Counted from the stretch's first letter, positions 25,057 through 34,244 are shown. The stretch: DNA of 64,000 nucleotides from UBA1952 sp965246855 (GCA_965246855.1 CBDFFP010000003.1:558001-622000), one strand, 5' to 3'. The notes: generated by a model not told the origin, from the sequence alone. A program made the numbers and translations.

Positions 25057-25651
25057 ATGATTACCGACATCTCCCAATTGGACCCTTCCAAACGGTACTC
25101 CTACGCCGATTATTTGACTTGGAAATTTCAGGAGCGCGTAGAGCTTTTCAAAGGCTGGATTGCCCGCATGGGCGCGCCTTCTACCATGCACCAAAGTATT
25201 AGCAGCGAACTCCACAGGCAACTTGCAAACCACTTCCACAGATCTAAAGTGCCACGTCTTCCCAGCCCCTTTTGATGTGCGCCTGCCCGACCGCCTTAAA
25301 GACACCGACGACAAGATGGTTTATACCGTTGTGCAGCCCGACCTGTGCGTGATTTGCGACCCGGCCAAGATTGACGCGCGCGGCTGCCTCGGCGCGCCCG
25401 ACTGGATTATTGAGATTCTTTCCCCCGGAAACAACAAGCATGAAATCCAGAACAAGTTCCGGCTCTATGAAGAAGCAGGCGTGAAGGAATACTGGATTGT
25501 GCAGTCCGGCGACCAAATGGTGAGCGTGTTTGACTTGAAGGAAGAAGGCTATCGCCTGCGGATGATGTATAGCAACGAAGACAAAATCCCCTGTGGCCTG
25601 TTTCCCGAATTGGAAGTGGATATGACCGAGGTATTTGGTGAGCCGCTGTAA
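25057..25651 (+). pseudogene. Frameshifted Uma2 family (DUF820) nuclease-like gene
   Basis: The first part, MITDISQLDPSKRYSYADYL, matches the N-terminus of the intact copy at 54312. After about residue 64 the frame shifts: deleting one base near 25246-25249 would join HFHRSK to CHVFPAPFDVRL and restore a protein of about 197 residues. The second part keeps VVQPDLCVICDP, IIEILSPGN and KEYWIV, the core of the PD-(D/E)XK-like Uma2 fold. It is either a true pseudogene or a single-base sequencing error. Confidence 0.8.
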
Positions 25652-25683
25652 AAGCTGTTTCTTTGGGCCGCAAACCTCTTTTT

Positions 25684-26067
25684 ATGAAAGCCAAACGCAT
25701 TATCTTCAACATCGTCTCCGCGCTCCTCGGCCTGCTGTTTATCAACGGCGGCCTGAGCAAAATTTTTCATTACATGCCGCCGCCAAAGGATATGCCGGAG
25801 CCGGCAATGAAAGACATGGCCGCGATGGCGGAAATCTCGTGGCTCATGCCGCTTGTATCCGTTGCCGAACTGGTGGGTGGGCTGCTCGTGCTGTTCCCCA
25901 GGACGCGGGCAGTGGGCGCGCTGGTTCTTTTTCCCATAATCATCGGCATCCTGCTGACCAATATTTATACAATGCCTTCCGGGCTGCCAATCGCGGGGGT
26001 GATTTTAGCCATTTTGCTGTGGATTATGTGGGAGAACCGGGAAAAGTATTTCGGGCTGCTGCGGTAA
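25684..26067 (+). CDS. DoxX-like four-helix membrane protein
   Basis: A 127-residue protein with four hydrophobic segments. The first (IIFNIVSALLGLLFINGGLSKI) and the second, following a polar loop with several methionines (MPPPKDMPEPAMKDM), fit the DoxX/DoxD-like layout, with ELVGGLLVLFPRTRAVGALVL as the diagnostic middle part. ATG 25684 is preferred to an in-frame upstream ATG. The family's role is poorly defined (redox or quinone-linked). It lies 32 bp after the Uma2 pseudogene. Confidence 0.75.
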   Translation: MKAKRIIFNIVSALLGLLFINGGLSKIFHYMPPPKDMPEPAMKDMAAMAEISWLMPLVSVAELVGGLLVLFPRTRAVGALVLFPIIIGILLTNIYTMPSGLPIAGVILAILLWIMWENREKYFGLLR

Positions 26068-26105
26068 GCACTTTTAACCCCAAACTGCGTCCAGAATTTT
26101 TACAG

Positions 26106-26141
26106 AAAAAGTCCCGGCCTTTCGGTCGGGACTATCTTTCT
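26106..26141. terminator. Bidirectional terminator hairpin
   Basis: AGTCCCGGCC and GGTCGGGACT form a 10-bp stem (one wobble pair), with an A run on the left and T-rich bases on the right. It sits between convergent genes and can serve both. Confidence 0.8.
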
Positions 26142-26154
26142 TAAATGCCTGCGC

Positions 26155-26610
26155 TCACAGTTGGTTGACCGGGAGAACGGGAATCGTCGGGGATGATATC
26201 TGCTGAGCAGCAATCGCTTGACGTCCTTCGCTTTCCGAAACCGCTTCTACTTTCACACTCGTCGTTCCTGCATTCTTAAACTTCAAATCGGCAGCAGCCT
26301 TGGAAGTCAGGTCAAGAAGACGTTTGTTTCCGGCAGACATCCGGTCGTTGATTTTGACGTACACAATCTGCCCATTTCGGGCGTTGGTTACTTTCACGTA
26401 CGTACCCAGCTTGTGGGTGTTGGAAGCAGCCGTGTATTTGTCTTGGTCAAAAACTTCACCGGTAGCAGTTTTGCGGCCAACGAACTTGTTGTGATAAAAG
26501 GATGCAATGCCGTCGGAGACCTTCTCTATCGCTTTGGTAACCACGTTTTGAGCATTCGCCCCGGTGGCAGTGATAGTCAAAAGAGACGCAGCAATGATCA
26601 TTTTTCGCAT
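26155..26610 (-). CDS. RlpA-like double-psi beta-barrel protein
   Basis: A 151-residue secreted protein with a signal peptide (MRKMIIAASLLTITATGANAQ). The RlpA-like barrel follows: GIASFYHNKFVGRKTATGE, YTAASNTHKLGTYVKVTN, VKINDRM and LDLTSKAAADL. RlpA relatives act on peptidoglycan lacking stem peptides at the septum. The usual SPOR domain is absent. ATG 26610 starts the signal peptide directly. Convergent with the DoxX-like gene. Confidence 0.85.
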   Translation of the reverse strand: MRKMIIAASLLTITATGANAQNVVTKAIEKVSDGIASFYHNKFVGRKTATGEVFDQDKYTAASNTHKLGTYVKVTNARNGQIVYVKINDRMSAGNKRLLDLTSKAAADLKFKNAGTTSVKVEAVSESEGRQAIAAQQISSPTIPVLPVNQL

Positions 26611-26785
26611 ACTCGTTTGTTTTGGTTCAATGCAAACATAGCCCACCCCTACGGAACAACAATGGAATTTCTGTTAAAAGTTTATCCGCCTGTTTACGAT
26701 AAATTGATACTCGCCTGAGCGCCCTTCCCAAAATGAAGGCTTGTCAGAGCCAAAACTTCTTTGCCTAAAAAAACTTTGTCACCGG

Positions 26786-26824
26786 GAAAGGGTCTCTGCA
26801 TTTTGCGGAGATCCTTTTCCGATG
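26786..26824. terminator. Terminator hairpin after the DEAD-box helicase gene
   Basis: AAAGGGTCTCTGCA and TGCGGAGATCCTTT form a long imperfect stem just downstream of the minus-strand helicase stop codon. Confidence 0.6.
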
Positions 26825-26874
26825 ACAAAGATTATGTCCGAAGAAAGAGCTTACGAGGTTTGTGGGGTAAGCGC

Positions 26875-28638
26875 TTAGCTGCGGTCTTTTTTGTAGGAAC
26901 CGCCGCCGCCGCCGTAAGATTTACGCTCACCACCGCCGCCGTAAGACTTGCGCTCACCGCCGCCGGAATAAGAACGCTTTTCTCCAGTACCGCTGCCACC
27001 GCTGCGCGGCGCAAAGCTGCGCGGGCGGCCTGCGTCCATCGGTTGCGCTTCGTCCACTTTCACCTTGCGGCCTTTGAACTGCTTGCTGTTCATGGCTTCC
27101 AGCAGGAACGGCGCGGCGTCGTAGCGCACGTTGAAATAAGAGCTTAGCTCGCGCACCGTCACACGGTCAATCACTTCGGGATCTACGTCGGTGCTTTCGG
27201 TGATAAACTGCACCAGCTTCTGCGCCGTCAGTCCGTCTTTGGTGCCGAGGTTCATAAACATCCGCTGCGATTTTCCGCCGCCGCTCTGGCGCTGTCCGCC
27301 CGTGCCTTCATAACCTGCGTTCAGGTCATCGGCTTCGGCATACACGTCTATCGTGTCTTTCAGACGCACCCAGATCAGCCGGCGAATCAACTCGTCTTTA
27401 TCCATCGCCTCAAAACGCTCGTGAATCAGATTCTGATACGCTTCGGCAAAGCCTTCCGGCGGCGTGGCATTTTCAATTTCATCTAAGAAATGGAACAGCC
27501 GCTTGCGGATAACTTCTGCGCCGTCGGGAATGTCGGAGCGGATGAAACGGCTTTTGGCAATGCGCTCAATGTTGCGGATTTGTCCGATTTCGCGCGGCGT
27601 AACAATGCTCATGCAAATGCCGCTTTTTCCGGCCCGCGCTGTACGGCCACTGCGGTGGGTATAGCTTTCGGGGTCGTCGGGCAGCTCGTAGTTGATGACG
27701 TGGGTAATGTCGTTTACGTCAATGCCGCGCGCCGCTACGTCGGTAGCGATAATGGCCTGAATCTGCTTGGCTTTAAAGCGTTCCATCACCTTGCTGCGCG
27801 CCTTCTGGTCCATGTCGCCGTGGAGCGGAGAAACGTGGTAGCCACTCTTCATCAACTGGTCGGCAATGTCCTGACAGTCCTGCCGCGTGCGCACGAAAAT
27901 AATTCCGTAGATGCCGGGCGTATGGTCGAGCAACCGTTGCAGCGTGGCGTAGCGGTTGTGGTGATTGGTGATGTAATACTGGTGGTCAATATTCTCGTTG
28001 GTGGTGTTGGCCGCCGACACGCGCACTTCCTTCCAGTCGCTCATAAAGCGTTTGGCAATGCCGCGCACATCGTTGTTCATCGTTGCCGAAAACAGCCATG
28101 TAAACTGGCGCGAAGGCGTGCTTTGGAGAATCAAGTCGATGTCCTCACGGAAGCCCATGTTGAGCATTTCATCGGCCTCGTCCAGCACCACGTATTCCAC
28201 GCCGCTGAGGTTAATGGCTTTACGCTCCAAGAGGTCAATGAGGCGGCCCGGCGTAGCGACAACGATGTGTGCCCCGCTTTTGAGGGCGCGGATTTGTCCG
28301 CTGATGGGCACACCGCCATAAACGGCTGTTGTGCGCAGGCCCTTCATGTATTTGGCGTATTTCTGAAACTCGGCTTCAATCTGCATACACAGTTCGCGCG
28401 TCGGCGAAAGCACCAGCGCCTGCACATTGGAATACTCCATGTCCACGTGCTGAAGCAGGGGGAAACCAAAAGCGGCGGTTTTGCCGGTGCCGGTTTGGGC
28501 AAGGCCTACAAGGTCTTGCGGCTCCTGAAGCAGGAGCGGGATCGTTTGTTGCTGAATGGCGGTAGGCGTCTCATAGCCCAGATCGGTAATCGCACGCAAC
28601 AATTCCTCCCGGAGGGGGAGGTCTTTAAATAACTGCAT
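26875..28638 (-). CDS. DEAD-box ATP-dependent RNA helicase (DeaD/CsdA-like)
   Basis: A 587-residue RNA helicase. The Q motif (TPTAIQQQTIP), motif I (AQTGTGKTA), PTRELC, TPGRLIDLL, DEAD (VLDEADEML) and SATM are in the first domain; IIFVRTRQD, ATDVAARGID and THRSGRTARAG are in the second. A DbpA-like RNA-binding domain follows (about 480-545, ending KGRKVKVDEAQ), and then a Gly/Ser/Arg/Lys-rich tail with the repeat ERKSYGGGG. Such proteins unwind structured RNA in ribosome assembly and mRNA decay. Single gene. Confidence 0.95.
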   Translation of the reverse strand: MQLFKDLPLREELLRAITDLGYETPTAIQQQTIPLLLQEPQDLVGLAQTGTGKTAAFGFPLLQHVDMEYSNVQALVLSPTRELCMQIEAEFQKYAKYMKGLRTTAVYGGVPISGQIRALKSGAHIVVATPGRLIDLLERKAINLSGVEYVVLDEADEMLNMGFREDIDLILQSTPSRQFTWLFSATMNNDVRGIAKRFMSDWKEVRVSAANTTNENIDHQYYITNHHNRYATLQRLLDHTPGIYGIIFVRTRQDCQDIADQLMKSGYHVSPLHGDMDQKARSKVMERFKAKQIQAIIATDVAARGIDVNDITHVINYELPDDPESYTHRSGRTARAGKSGICMSIVTPREIGQIRNIERIAKSRFIRSDIPDGAEVIRKRLFHFLDEIENATPPEGFAEAYQNLIHERFEAMDKDELIRRLIWVRLKDTIDVYAEADDLNAGYEGTGGQRQSGGGKSQRMFMNLGTKDGLTAQKLVQFITESTDVDPEVIDRVTVRELSSYFNVRYDAAPFLLEAMNSKQFKGRKVKVDEAQPMDAGRPRSFAPRSGGSGTGEKRSYSGGGERKSYGGGGERKSYGGGGGSYKKDRS

Positions 28639-28789
28639 TAAAAGTTTTTGGGGAAATCAAATGAGCCGCGAAGATAGCCCTAAATCCAATGAATAATGGA
28701 TAATGATTAATGAATAACGGACAATTAACAACGGATGATGTTTAAGCAATCACAAGAGGCATCCCACATTATTCATTGTTAATTAATAA

Positions 28790-29563
28790 TTATTCATTGC
28801 TTTCCCACTTCTCTTTATACTCCGCCAACAGCTTTTCATTCGTCAAATCAAACTGAATGGGAACCACCGAAGCGTAATTCTCTTTCAACGCTTCTGCGTC
28901 GGTTCCTGCGGTGCTGCCCATCGTTTCAAAGCGGCCCGTCATCCAGAAATAATCGCGGCCACGCGGGTCGCGGCGCTGGTCAAAATCTTCCACCCATCGG
29001 CCCAGCGCCATGCGGCAAAGCTTCGGACCTTTGAATTCTTCCGCCGTGCATTTCGGGATGTTTACGTTGAAGAGTGTGTGCGGTTCTGCGCCTTCGGCCA
29101 GCATCCGGGTTACCATTTTCCGGGCCACGTCGGCGGCGAGGGAAAAATCGGCATCCCAGCTATAATCCAAGAGCGAAAACCCAATAGACGGAACGCCTTC
29201 AATGGCCGCTTCCATCGCCGCGCTCATCGTGCCGGAGTACAACACATTGATGCTGTGATTGGCGCCGTGGTTCACGCCGGAAACGCAGAAGTCGGGGCGC
29301 TGGCCGAGGATTTTGTCACGCGCCAGTTTCACGCAGTCCACGGGCGTGCCGGTGCTTTGCCATGCTTCCACATCGGCTTCAAAAACATTTTCCACTTTGT
29401 CTAAGCGCAGCGGGCGGCCAATGGTAACGGCATGGCCCATCGCGCTTTGCGGCGCATCGGGCGCAACTACGATGATTTTTCCGAGACCGCGCATCGCACT
29501 CACAAGAGCACGAATGCCGGGAGCGGTAATGCCGTCGTCGTTAGTAACAAGAATAGTTTTCAA
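28790..29563 (-). CDS. surE: 5'-nucleotidase SurE
   Basis: A 257-residue phosphatase for nucleoside 5'-monophosphates. The N-terminal LVTNDDGITAPGI gives the metal-binding Asp-Asp pair; GTPVDCVKLA and SGVNHGANHSINVLYSGTMSAAMEA are SurE signatures with the metal-binding Asn. TTG at 29563 is the likely start, since it yields the usual MKTILVTNDDG; a longer start at 29575 (also TTG) would add residues encoded by the AT-rich linker. Single gene. Confidence 0.93.
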   Translation of the reverse strand: MKTILVTNDDGITAPGIRALVSAMRGLGKIIVVAPDAPQSAMGHAVTIGRPLRLDKVENVFEADVEAWQSTGTPVDCVKLARDKILGQRPDFCVSGVNHGANHSINVLYSGTMSAAMEAAIEGVPSIGFSLLDYSWDADFSLAADVARKMVTRMLAEGAEPHTLFNVNIPKCTAEEFKGPKLCRMALGRWVEDFDQRRDPRGRDYFWMTGRFETMGSTAGTDAEALKENYASVVPIQFDLTNEKLLAEYKEKWESNE

Positions 29564-29623
29564 AACAATGAACAATTAATAATGAGTAATGAATAATGGG
29601 GATTGAGTTCCTACCGTTTGGGA

Positions 29624-29751
29624 GCTAATTCTCCGCGTTTTATTCGAAATTCTCCGCGTTTCTGCCCTTCTTTTACGCGGATTTTACAAAATTCTCCGCG
29701 TTTCTGCCAAAATTCCACGCGGATTTTTTGAAGTTTTACGCGGATTTGGCT
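29624..29751. repeat. Phased intergenic array, exact 21-bp period, CGCG cores
   Basis: CGCG cores are centred at 29635.5, 29656.5, 29677.5, 29698.5, 29719.5 and 29740.5, exactly 21 bp apart. They lie in TCCGCGT (units 1, 2, 4) or its inverse ACGCGGA (units 3, 5, 6), with A/T-rich spacers. The array lies between surE and the ABC permease gene. Confidence 0.85.
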
Positions 29752-29785
29752 CACTTTTCTGCCTCTTTTATCTCGCTTCGCGCTC

Positions 29786-30574
29786 CTAAAAATCCCGCTT
29801 CTCCACCAGCCTTTTTCCCAACAAATAATACACACCAATCCACAAGCAGCTTACGCCCACGTACAGCCAAACATTGAAATCGCTGGTTTTGGTAATCATG
29901 TTGCCAATCGCTTTTAAAATAGGGAAAGGCAGCAGTTGGTCGGAAGATTGCAACGGCAGGAAATTCCCCACCGGCTCCGGCGATTTCCAGTTAATAAGGC
30001 CGCGCACCATGTTTTCTATGATGAAGGAGTAGAGGAAAAACATCCCAATCGCCAGTCCGCTGCGGCGCAGCCAGAAGGCCAGCAGGGCCGCGAAGCCCAG
30101 ATAATTCACCGTATAGATAAAAAAGAAAAGCACTTTCTCCCAGCCGCCGTCTATCCCGGAAAAGCCGCCGACGGAAAGGCCCGCTACCAGCCCGATAAGT
30201 ACCATAAATACCGTTGCTAAAACACTTCCGGCCAGCACGAGTGCCACTTTTCCATGAAAGAAATCCATGCGTGACCAGCCGTCTATTACGTTTTGCCGGT
30301 GGGTGCGGAAAGTGTATTCGTTGGAGATCAGGATGATCATAAGGATGGACAGAAACATCACGAAGATGCCCGCCCAGAAGCCCAGATTTTCCCAGACCGA
30401 CGGGAAAGAATACGCTTGCGAAAGGATGTTGAAACTGCCTGCGCCCATGCTTACCATGCCGTTGTAGATTCCCCAGTTCCAGAGCGGGAGCAGCACGAGA
30501 AACAGGATGGTCAGCACCCGGAAAGTGCGGTATTTTTTGAGTTTCAGCCACTCAATGGAAAGGAGTTTTTGCAT
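29786..30574 (-). CDS. ABC-2 type transporter permease
   Basis: A 262-residue membrane protein with six predicted helices. The start MQKLLSIEWLKLKKYRTFR and the motif ISNEYTFRTHRQNVIDGWSR (a cytosolic coupling region before the second helix) are typical of ABC-2 permeases of Bacteroidota gliding or export systems. It lies downstream of the ATPase gene on the same strand, its likely partner. The substrate is unknown. Confidence 0.85.
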   Translation of the reverse strand: MQKLLSIEWLKLKKYRTFRVLTILFLVLLPLWNWGIYNGMVSMGAGSFNILSQAYSFPSVWENLGFWAGIFVMFLSILMIILISNEYTFRTHRQNVIDGWSRMDFFHGKVALVLAGSVLATVFMVLIGLVAGLSVGGFSGIDGGWEKVLFFFIYTVNYLGFAALLAFWLRRSGLAIGMFFLYSFIIENMVRGLINWKSPEPVGNFLPLQSSDQLLPFPILKAIGNMITKTSDFNVWLYVGVSCLWIGVYYLLGKRLVEKRDF

Positions 30575-30722
30575 GGGAAAGGTGCTTTGTGCGCTTTTCG
30601 GCCTCTCTCCGAGGGAGAGGGGTGACGTTTTACGAAGGGCAGATTAGAGCGAGTTAAGGATTGTTCGGTAGGGGCGTACCCTTGTGGTCGCCCTGCAAAA
30701 TGCGGGGTCTATGCGAAGTAAA

Positions 30723-31640
30723 TCAGGCGTTTTCAGTCAATTCTATAAAGCGCGTTTCAAGGCTTTGTTTTTTCTGAACGAGGTGGGAAAGGTAGATGCC
30801 GTTTTGCGCGCAGAGTTGGTTAATAGCCTGCGCATCGTAACGCGCATCCGGCAAAGAAACTTTGAGAAGTTCGCCGTCTTGGCGGATACTTTCCAAACCA
30901 GAAATGCTGGATAGGAAAGATCGCAATTTGGCCGTATCCGGCGCGCTCAGTTCCAGTTCATCTTCCTTGCGCAGCACTTCGCGCACGGCCCCGGAAACGA
31001 GGAGATTTCCTTTCTTCAGAATCGCCATGTGGGTACACACTTTCTCCACTTCATCCAGCAGGTGCGAAGCCATAATAATCGTGTGTCCTTCACGCGAAAG
31101 CTCGCGGATAAGTTCCCGGATTTCGGCAATTCCGGCGGGGTCAAGACCGTTGGTTGGTTCGTCCAAAACAATCACCTCCGGGCGGCCCAACAAAGCGTTG
31201 GCAATGGCGAGGCGCTGCTTCATGCCGAGGCTGAACGTCTGAAACGCGCTGTTGCGGCGCTCGTACAAGCCCGTGAGACGCAGCACGCGCTCGCGGTCGT
31301 CAGCGCCGCGCCCTTTAATGCCGGCATTGATAGCGAGGTTGTCCCACGCGGAGAGGTAGTGGTAGAAATTGGGCGTTTCCAAGAGCGCGCCCATCTTTTT
31401 ACGGGCTTCCACCGCGTTCATGCCGCCAAGCCACTCGTAGCTGCCGCTGTCGGCACGAAGTGTGTCTAAGACAATGCCGAGCAAAGTTGTTTTTCCGCTG
31501 CCGTTGGGGCCGAGGATGCCAAAGACGCTGCCCTTTGGAACTTCAAAGCTGACGCCGGAAAGCGCCTGAATAAGGCCGTAGCTTTTGGTGATACCGGAAA
31601 GGCGAAGAATGTTTTCCAAGAGAACGGAGATTTTCTTCAA
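30723..31640 (-). CDS. ABC transporter ATP-binding protein
   Basis: A 305-residue ATPase. The Walker A motif GPNGSGKTT is at 44-52, the signature region is FSLGMKQRLAIA, and Walker B with the switch is VIVLDEPTNGLDPAG, ending with HLLDEVEKVC. An accessory C-terminal domain (about 215-305) is normal for exporters of the CcmA/NatA group. Start codon is uncertain: both candidates, at 31640 and 31619, are TTG, and 31619 would give MENILRLSG. It pairs with the permease gene 148 bp downstream. Confidence 0.9.
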   Translation of the reverse strand: MKKISVLLENILRLSGITKSYGLIQALSGVSFEVPKGSVFGILGPNGSGKTTLLGIVLDTLRADSGSYEWLGGMNAVEARKKMGALLETPNFYHYLSAWDNLAINAGIKGRGADDRERVLRLTGLYERRNSAFQTFSLGMKQRLAIANALLGRPEVIVLDEPTNGLDPAGIAEIRELIRELSREGHTIIMASHLLDEVEKVCTHMAILKKGNLLVSGAVREVLRKEDELELSAPDTAKLRSFLSSISGLESIRQDGELLKVSLPDARYDAQAINQLCAQNGIYLSHLVQKKQSLETRFIELTENA

Positions 31641-31748
31641 AACTAAGTCTTGGCGCTAGCGCGGAAGCCAAAATCCAGAATCCAAGGTCCAAAAACCAAA
31701 GTCCAGAATCCTATCAACCCCTTATTAACTCATAAACCCATAACTCCA

Positions 31749-32204
31749 ATGCAAACCCAATCCATTGAAGCCCGGAAAACCTTTACTGCTTCTGTTGCCC
31801 ACGTCTATGCCGCATGGACAGAATTTGAACAGCTTCGCAACTGGTGGAAGCCTTCTTTCTACACGCTTACAGAAAGCCAGACGCAGGTAGAAACCAGCGG
31901 CAAAATTGACTACCGCTTCCGCAACGAAGACGGAGAAGAAGCCACGCTGACCGGCAGCTATAAAGAAGTGAAACCAGAAGCCCTGCTGGACTACGAATGG
32001 ACGTGGAATACCGAGGGAAAAGCCAACGGCGAAGGGAGCAATCAGCACATCCAAATCACCTTTGCGCAGGACGGCGAAGGCTGCAAAGTGGAAGTAACAC
32101 AATCGCAGGACGCACCTTTGGAGAAAGAAGCCGTGCAGCATTCCTGGATGGAAGCAATGGAGAGTTTGCAAGCGTATCTGAATGACCGGCAGGCAGCTTC
32201 TTAG
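31749..32204 (+). CDS. SRPBCC (AHSA1-like) domain protein
   Basis: A 151-residue protein of the START/AHSA1-like helix-grip fold. ATG 31749 gives MQTQSIEARKTFTASVAHVYAAWTEFEQLRNWW, in the family's usual form of a first strand, a helix V..AW and a W-W pair. The middle LTGSYKEVKPEALLDYEW and the end WMEAMESLQAYLN fit. Such proteins bind hydrophobic ligands in a cavity; the ligand is unknown. The frame is open upstream through a repeat linker, which I leave out. Confidence 0.8.
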   Translation: MQTQSIEARKTFTASVAHVYAAWTEFEQLRNWWKPSFYTLTESQTQVETSGKIDYRFRNEDGEEATLTGSYKEVKPEALLDYEWTWNTEGKANGEGSNQHIQITFAQDGEGCKVEVTQSQDAPLEKEAVQHSWMEAMESLQAYLNDRQAAS

Positions 32205-32254
32205 TCTTGGTTGTTGATAAAATAGGCGCTTTATTGCGTTGTTTTGTCGGAAAT

Positions 32255-32324
32255 CTTTTGTCATCCCCGAAGGGGAACTTAGCGGAACGCAAGCCAACAA
32301 GTTCCCGTTCCGGAATGACAAAAG
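32255..32324. repeat. Dispersed inverted repeat, GTCATCCCCGAAGGGG type
   Basis: Arms 32255-32280 and 32299-32324 are near-perfect reverse complements around an 18-bp loop. Its outer part (TTTTGTCAT) and general form recall the GTCATTCC family, but the inner arm sequence differs. Confidence 0.7.
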
Positions 32325-32362
32325 TCGCTGTCCGAAAAGCCTCCTGATTCCTCCCAAAAACC

Positions 32363-32809
32363 ATGTTCTCCAAAGCCGAAAACGCCGCTGGCAAAGTCGC
32401 TTTTTGGACGGCGCTTGGGCGCTACATGCAGCCTATTCCGGGTGCGGATGAAATGCCGAAAAAGTGGCTGAATTATGAGACCGGCGTTGGGGGAATTTAC
32501 CTGCGGATTTTGCTGTCAGGAAGCACGGCGTATGCGGGAATTGAAATCGCCGACGCAGAAAGCGAGCGCGGCACACAGCAGGTGGAAATCCTGCTTCAAA
32601 CGCTGCCCATTCTACGGCGTTTTACGGGAGAAGAATGGAACTGGATTTCTGTTCCCAATCGTCCGGTGAAAAGCCTTTTCTGGGGCGTTTGTTTAGAAGG
32701 CAAAAACCCGGCGGTGCAAAGCCAATGGCCGGATTTAATTTCCTTTTTCAAGGAGAAGCTGGTGGCGATGGATGGATATTGGGACGAGGTGCAGGTGGCG
32801 TTTGAGTAG
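32363..32809 (+). CDS. DUF4268-like protein
   Basis: A 148-residue cytosolic protein. FWTALGRYMQP, KWLNYETGV, YLRILLSGSTAYAGIEIA and the C-terminal FFKEKLVAMDGYWDEV match the compact alpha/beta DUF4268 domain, which is often found alone or joined to restriction-like nucleases. No nuclease partner is next to it here. Function unknown. Confidence 0.7.
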   Translation: MFSKAENAAGKVAFWTALGRYMQPIPGADEMPKKWLNYETGVGGIYLRILLSGSTAYAGIEIADAESERGTQQVEILLQTLPILRRFTGEEWNWISVPNRPVKSLFWGVCLEGKNPAVQSQWPDLISFFKEKLVAMDGYWDEVQVAFE

Positions 32810-32829
32810 AAGCTATACTACAATTATCC

Positions 32830-32934
32830 GGGTCATTTCGACGAAGGAGGAATCTCACAGCAGATGAAGTACAGCATACGAGACACAGTAGAAAAGACAC
32901 AGCGCGAGTAAGATTCCTCCTTCGTCGGAATGAC
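32830..32934. repeat. Dispersed inverted repeat, GTCATTCCGACGAAGG family
   Basis: The left arm at 32830-32857 (one mismatch from the 7398 copy) and the right arm at about 32909-32934 enclose a roughly 50-bp loop with CAGCAG and unrelated bases. Confidence 0.8.
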
Positions 32935-32965
32935 ACACATGTTGTGTTGCAAATAATTTCAACAC

Positions 32966-32999
32966 AAAAAAGCCGCCTCTGAAAAGAAGCGGCTTTTTT
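32966..32999. terminator. Rho-independent terminator
   Basis: AAAAAAGCCGC and GCGGCTTTTTT form a strong stem; A and T runs on both sides suggest it works in either direction. It lies downstream of the small minus-strand YtxH-like gene. Confidence 0.85.
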
Positions 33000-33023
33000 C
33001 GCAAAAAGCGGATAAATGACGGA

Positions 33024-33209
33024 TCAGGCCATTGCGTTATCAGCTTTCTCGGCGGCCTGATCGCGGTACTGATTGTACTGGTCTTTCAGTTTGCCACCGA
33101 GACCTTGAGCTTTTTGAGTGAGGTTTTGACGCACTTCGTTACCTTTTTTGGTATTGAAGAGATAGTAAGCAGCACCTGCTGCAGCGAGAGCGAGCCATTT
33201 CTTGTTCAT
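33024..33209 (-). CDS. YtxH-like small membrane-anchored protein
   Basis: A 61-residue protein starting MNKKWLALAAAGAAYYLFNTKKG. The N-terminal hydrophobic helix is followed by a charged, Gln/Lys/Ala-rich amphipathic segment (VRQNLTQKAQGLGGKLKDQ), the plan of YtxH-like stress proteins. It has its own terminator at 32966-32999. Function unknown. Confidence 0.75.
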   Translation of the reverse strand: MNKKWLALAAAGAAYYLFNTKKGNEVRQNLTQKAQGLGGKLKDQYNQYRDQAAEKADNAMA

Positions 33210-33305
33210 GGGAAAGAGAGGTTTTTGTAGAAAAGGGTTTTAAAAATTCCGTGCCAGCCCGCCGGGGCATAGCTTTTGAACCGCTCCGCTACCCTATTTC
33301 TCCCT

Positions 33306-34193
33306 ATGAAAACCCAATCAACTCTTCCGGAAACGCCTTCCCAAATCCCCAACGGCTATCTGATTCCGGTAGGCGGCGCAGAAGACAAAGGCCTTGACTT
33401 GGAGCGTTTCACCGAAAGCGGCATTCTTAAAAGCATTACCGACCTTATTCCCGAAGGCGAACCGCCGCGCATTGAGGTCATCACCACCGCCACAGGCGAC
33501 CCCGACGATACGTTCAACGACTACAAAAAAGCGTTTAAAAAACTCGGCTACGAAAACGTTGGGCATATCAACGTGCGCATCCGCGCCGAAGCCGATAATC
33601 CCAAAATTCTGAAACGCTTGCGCGTCTGCAACTGCCTGATGCTTTCGGGCGGCGACCAGCTTCGGCTGTCTTCGGTTTTTGGCGGAACAGAAGCGTTAAA
33701 AATCATTCGTCAGCGCTATAAAGAAGAAGCTCTTGTGGTAGCCGGAACGTCGGCGGGCGCAATGGTGATGAGCAATCCGATGATTTATGAAGGCCGCGCG
33801 GAAAAAGCAAACCTTAAAGGCGAGGTGCGCATTGCGTCGGGCTTCGGGCTGATTGACGACGTGATTATTGACACGCATTTTGACAAGCGCGGGCGTTTTA
33901 GTCGGTTGGCACAGGCGGTGGCCGCGCAGCCCGGCGCGCTCGGCATCGGGCTGGGCGAAGACACGGGTTTTATCCTTACGGGCGGTACGCACATCCGCGT
34001 CATCGGCTCTTCGTCTATTATCCTGATTGACGGCTGCGGCATCCGCTGCACCAATATTGCCGAGATAAGCACCGGCTCGCCGATTACGGTGCAAAACCTG
34101 TCGGTGCATATTTTGGCTGCGGGTGATTCCTACAACCTTACGGAGCGCGTTTTTGAAAATACAGAAACGGCGGCCTGTGGCGATTCAGAATAG
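33306..34193 (+). CDS. Cyanophycinase-like serine peptidase (1 of 2)
   Basis: A 295-residue peptidase S51-type protein. Ser149 lies in the nucleophile elbow AGTSAGAM; IPVGGAEDKG, MLSGGDQLRL and DTHFDKRGRFSRL are cyanophycinase signatures. These enzymes degrade cyanophycin (multi-L-arginyl-poly-L-aspartate) to beta-Asp-Arg dipeptides. ATG 33306 is preferred to an upstream in-frame start. No cyanophycin synthetase gene is in the window, so it may scavenge an external polymer or act on another peptide. A second copy is at 57777. Confidence 0.9.
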   Translation: MKTQSTLPETPSQIPNGYLIPVGGAEDKGLDLERFTESGILKSITDLIPEGEPPRIEVITTATGDPDDTFNDYKKAFKKLGYENVGHINVRIRAEADNPKILKRLRVCNCLMLSGGDQLRLSSVFGGTEALKIIRQRYKEEALVVAGTSAGAMVMSNPMIYEGRAEKANLKGEVRIASGFGLIDDVIIDTHFDKRGRFSRLAQAVAAQPGALGIGLGEDTGFILTGGTHIRVIGSSSIILIDGCGIRCTNIAEISTGSPITVQNLSVHILAAGDSYNLTERVFENTETAACGDSE

Positions 34194-34244
34194 TACTGGC
34201 ATTATTGTTTTTGGAAGAAAGGTGAAATCCAAAACCCATTTTTC

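Noticed and set aside
26647..26785. Small gene between the RlpA-like gene and the helicase
   Set aside because: No start codon, ribosome binding site or codon bias supports one.
30600..30720. A gene or small RNA between the ABC permease and ATPase genes
   Set aside because: Only a short CTCTC/GAGAG hairpin and no coding signal were found.
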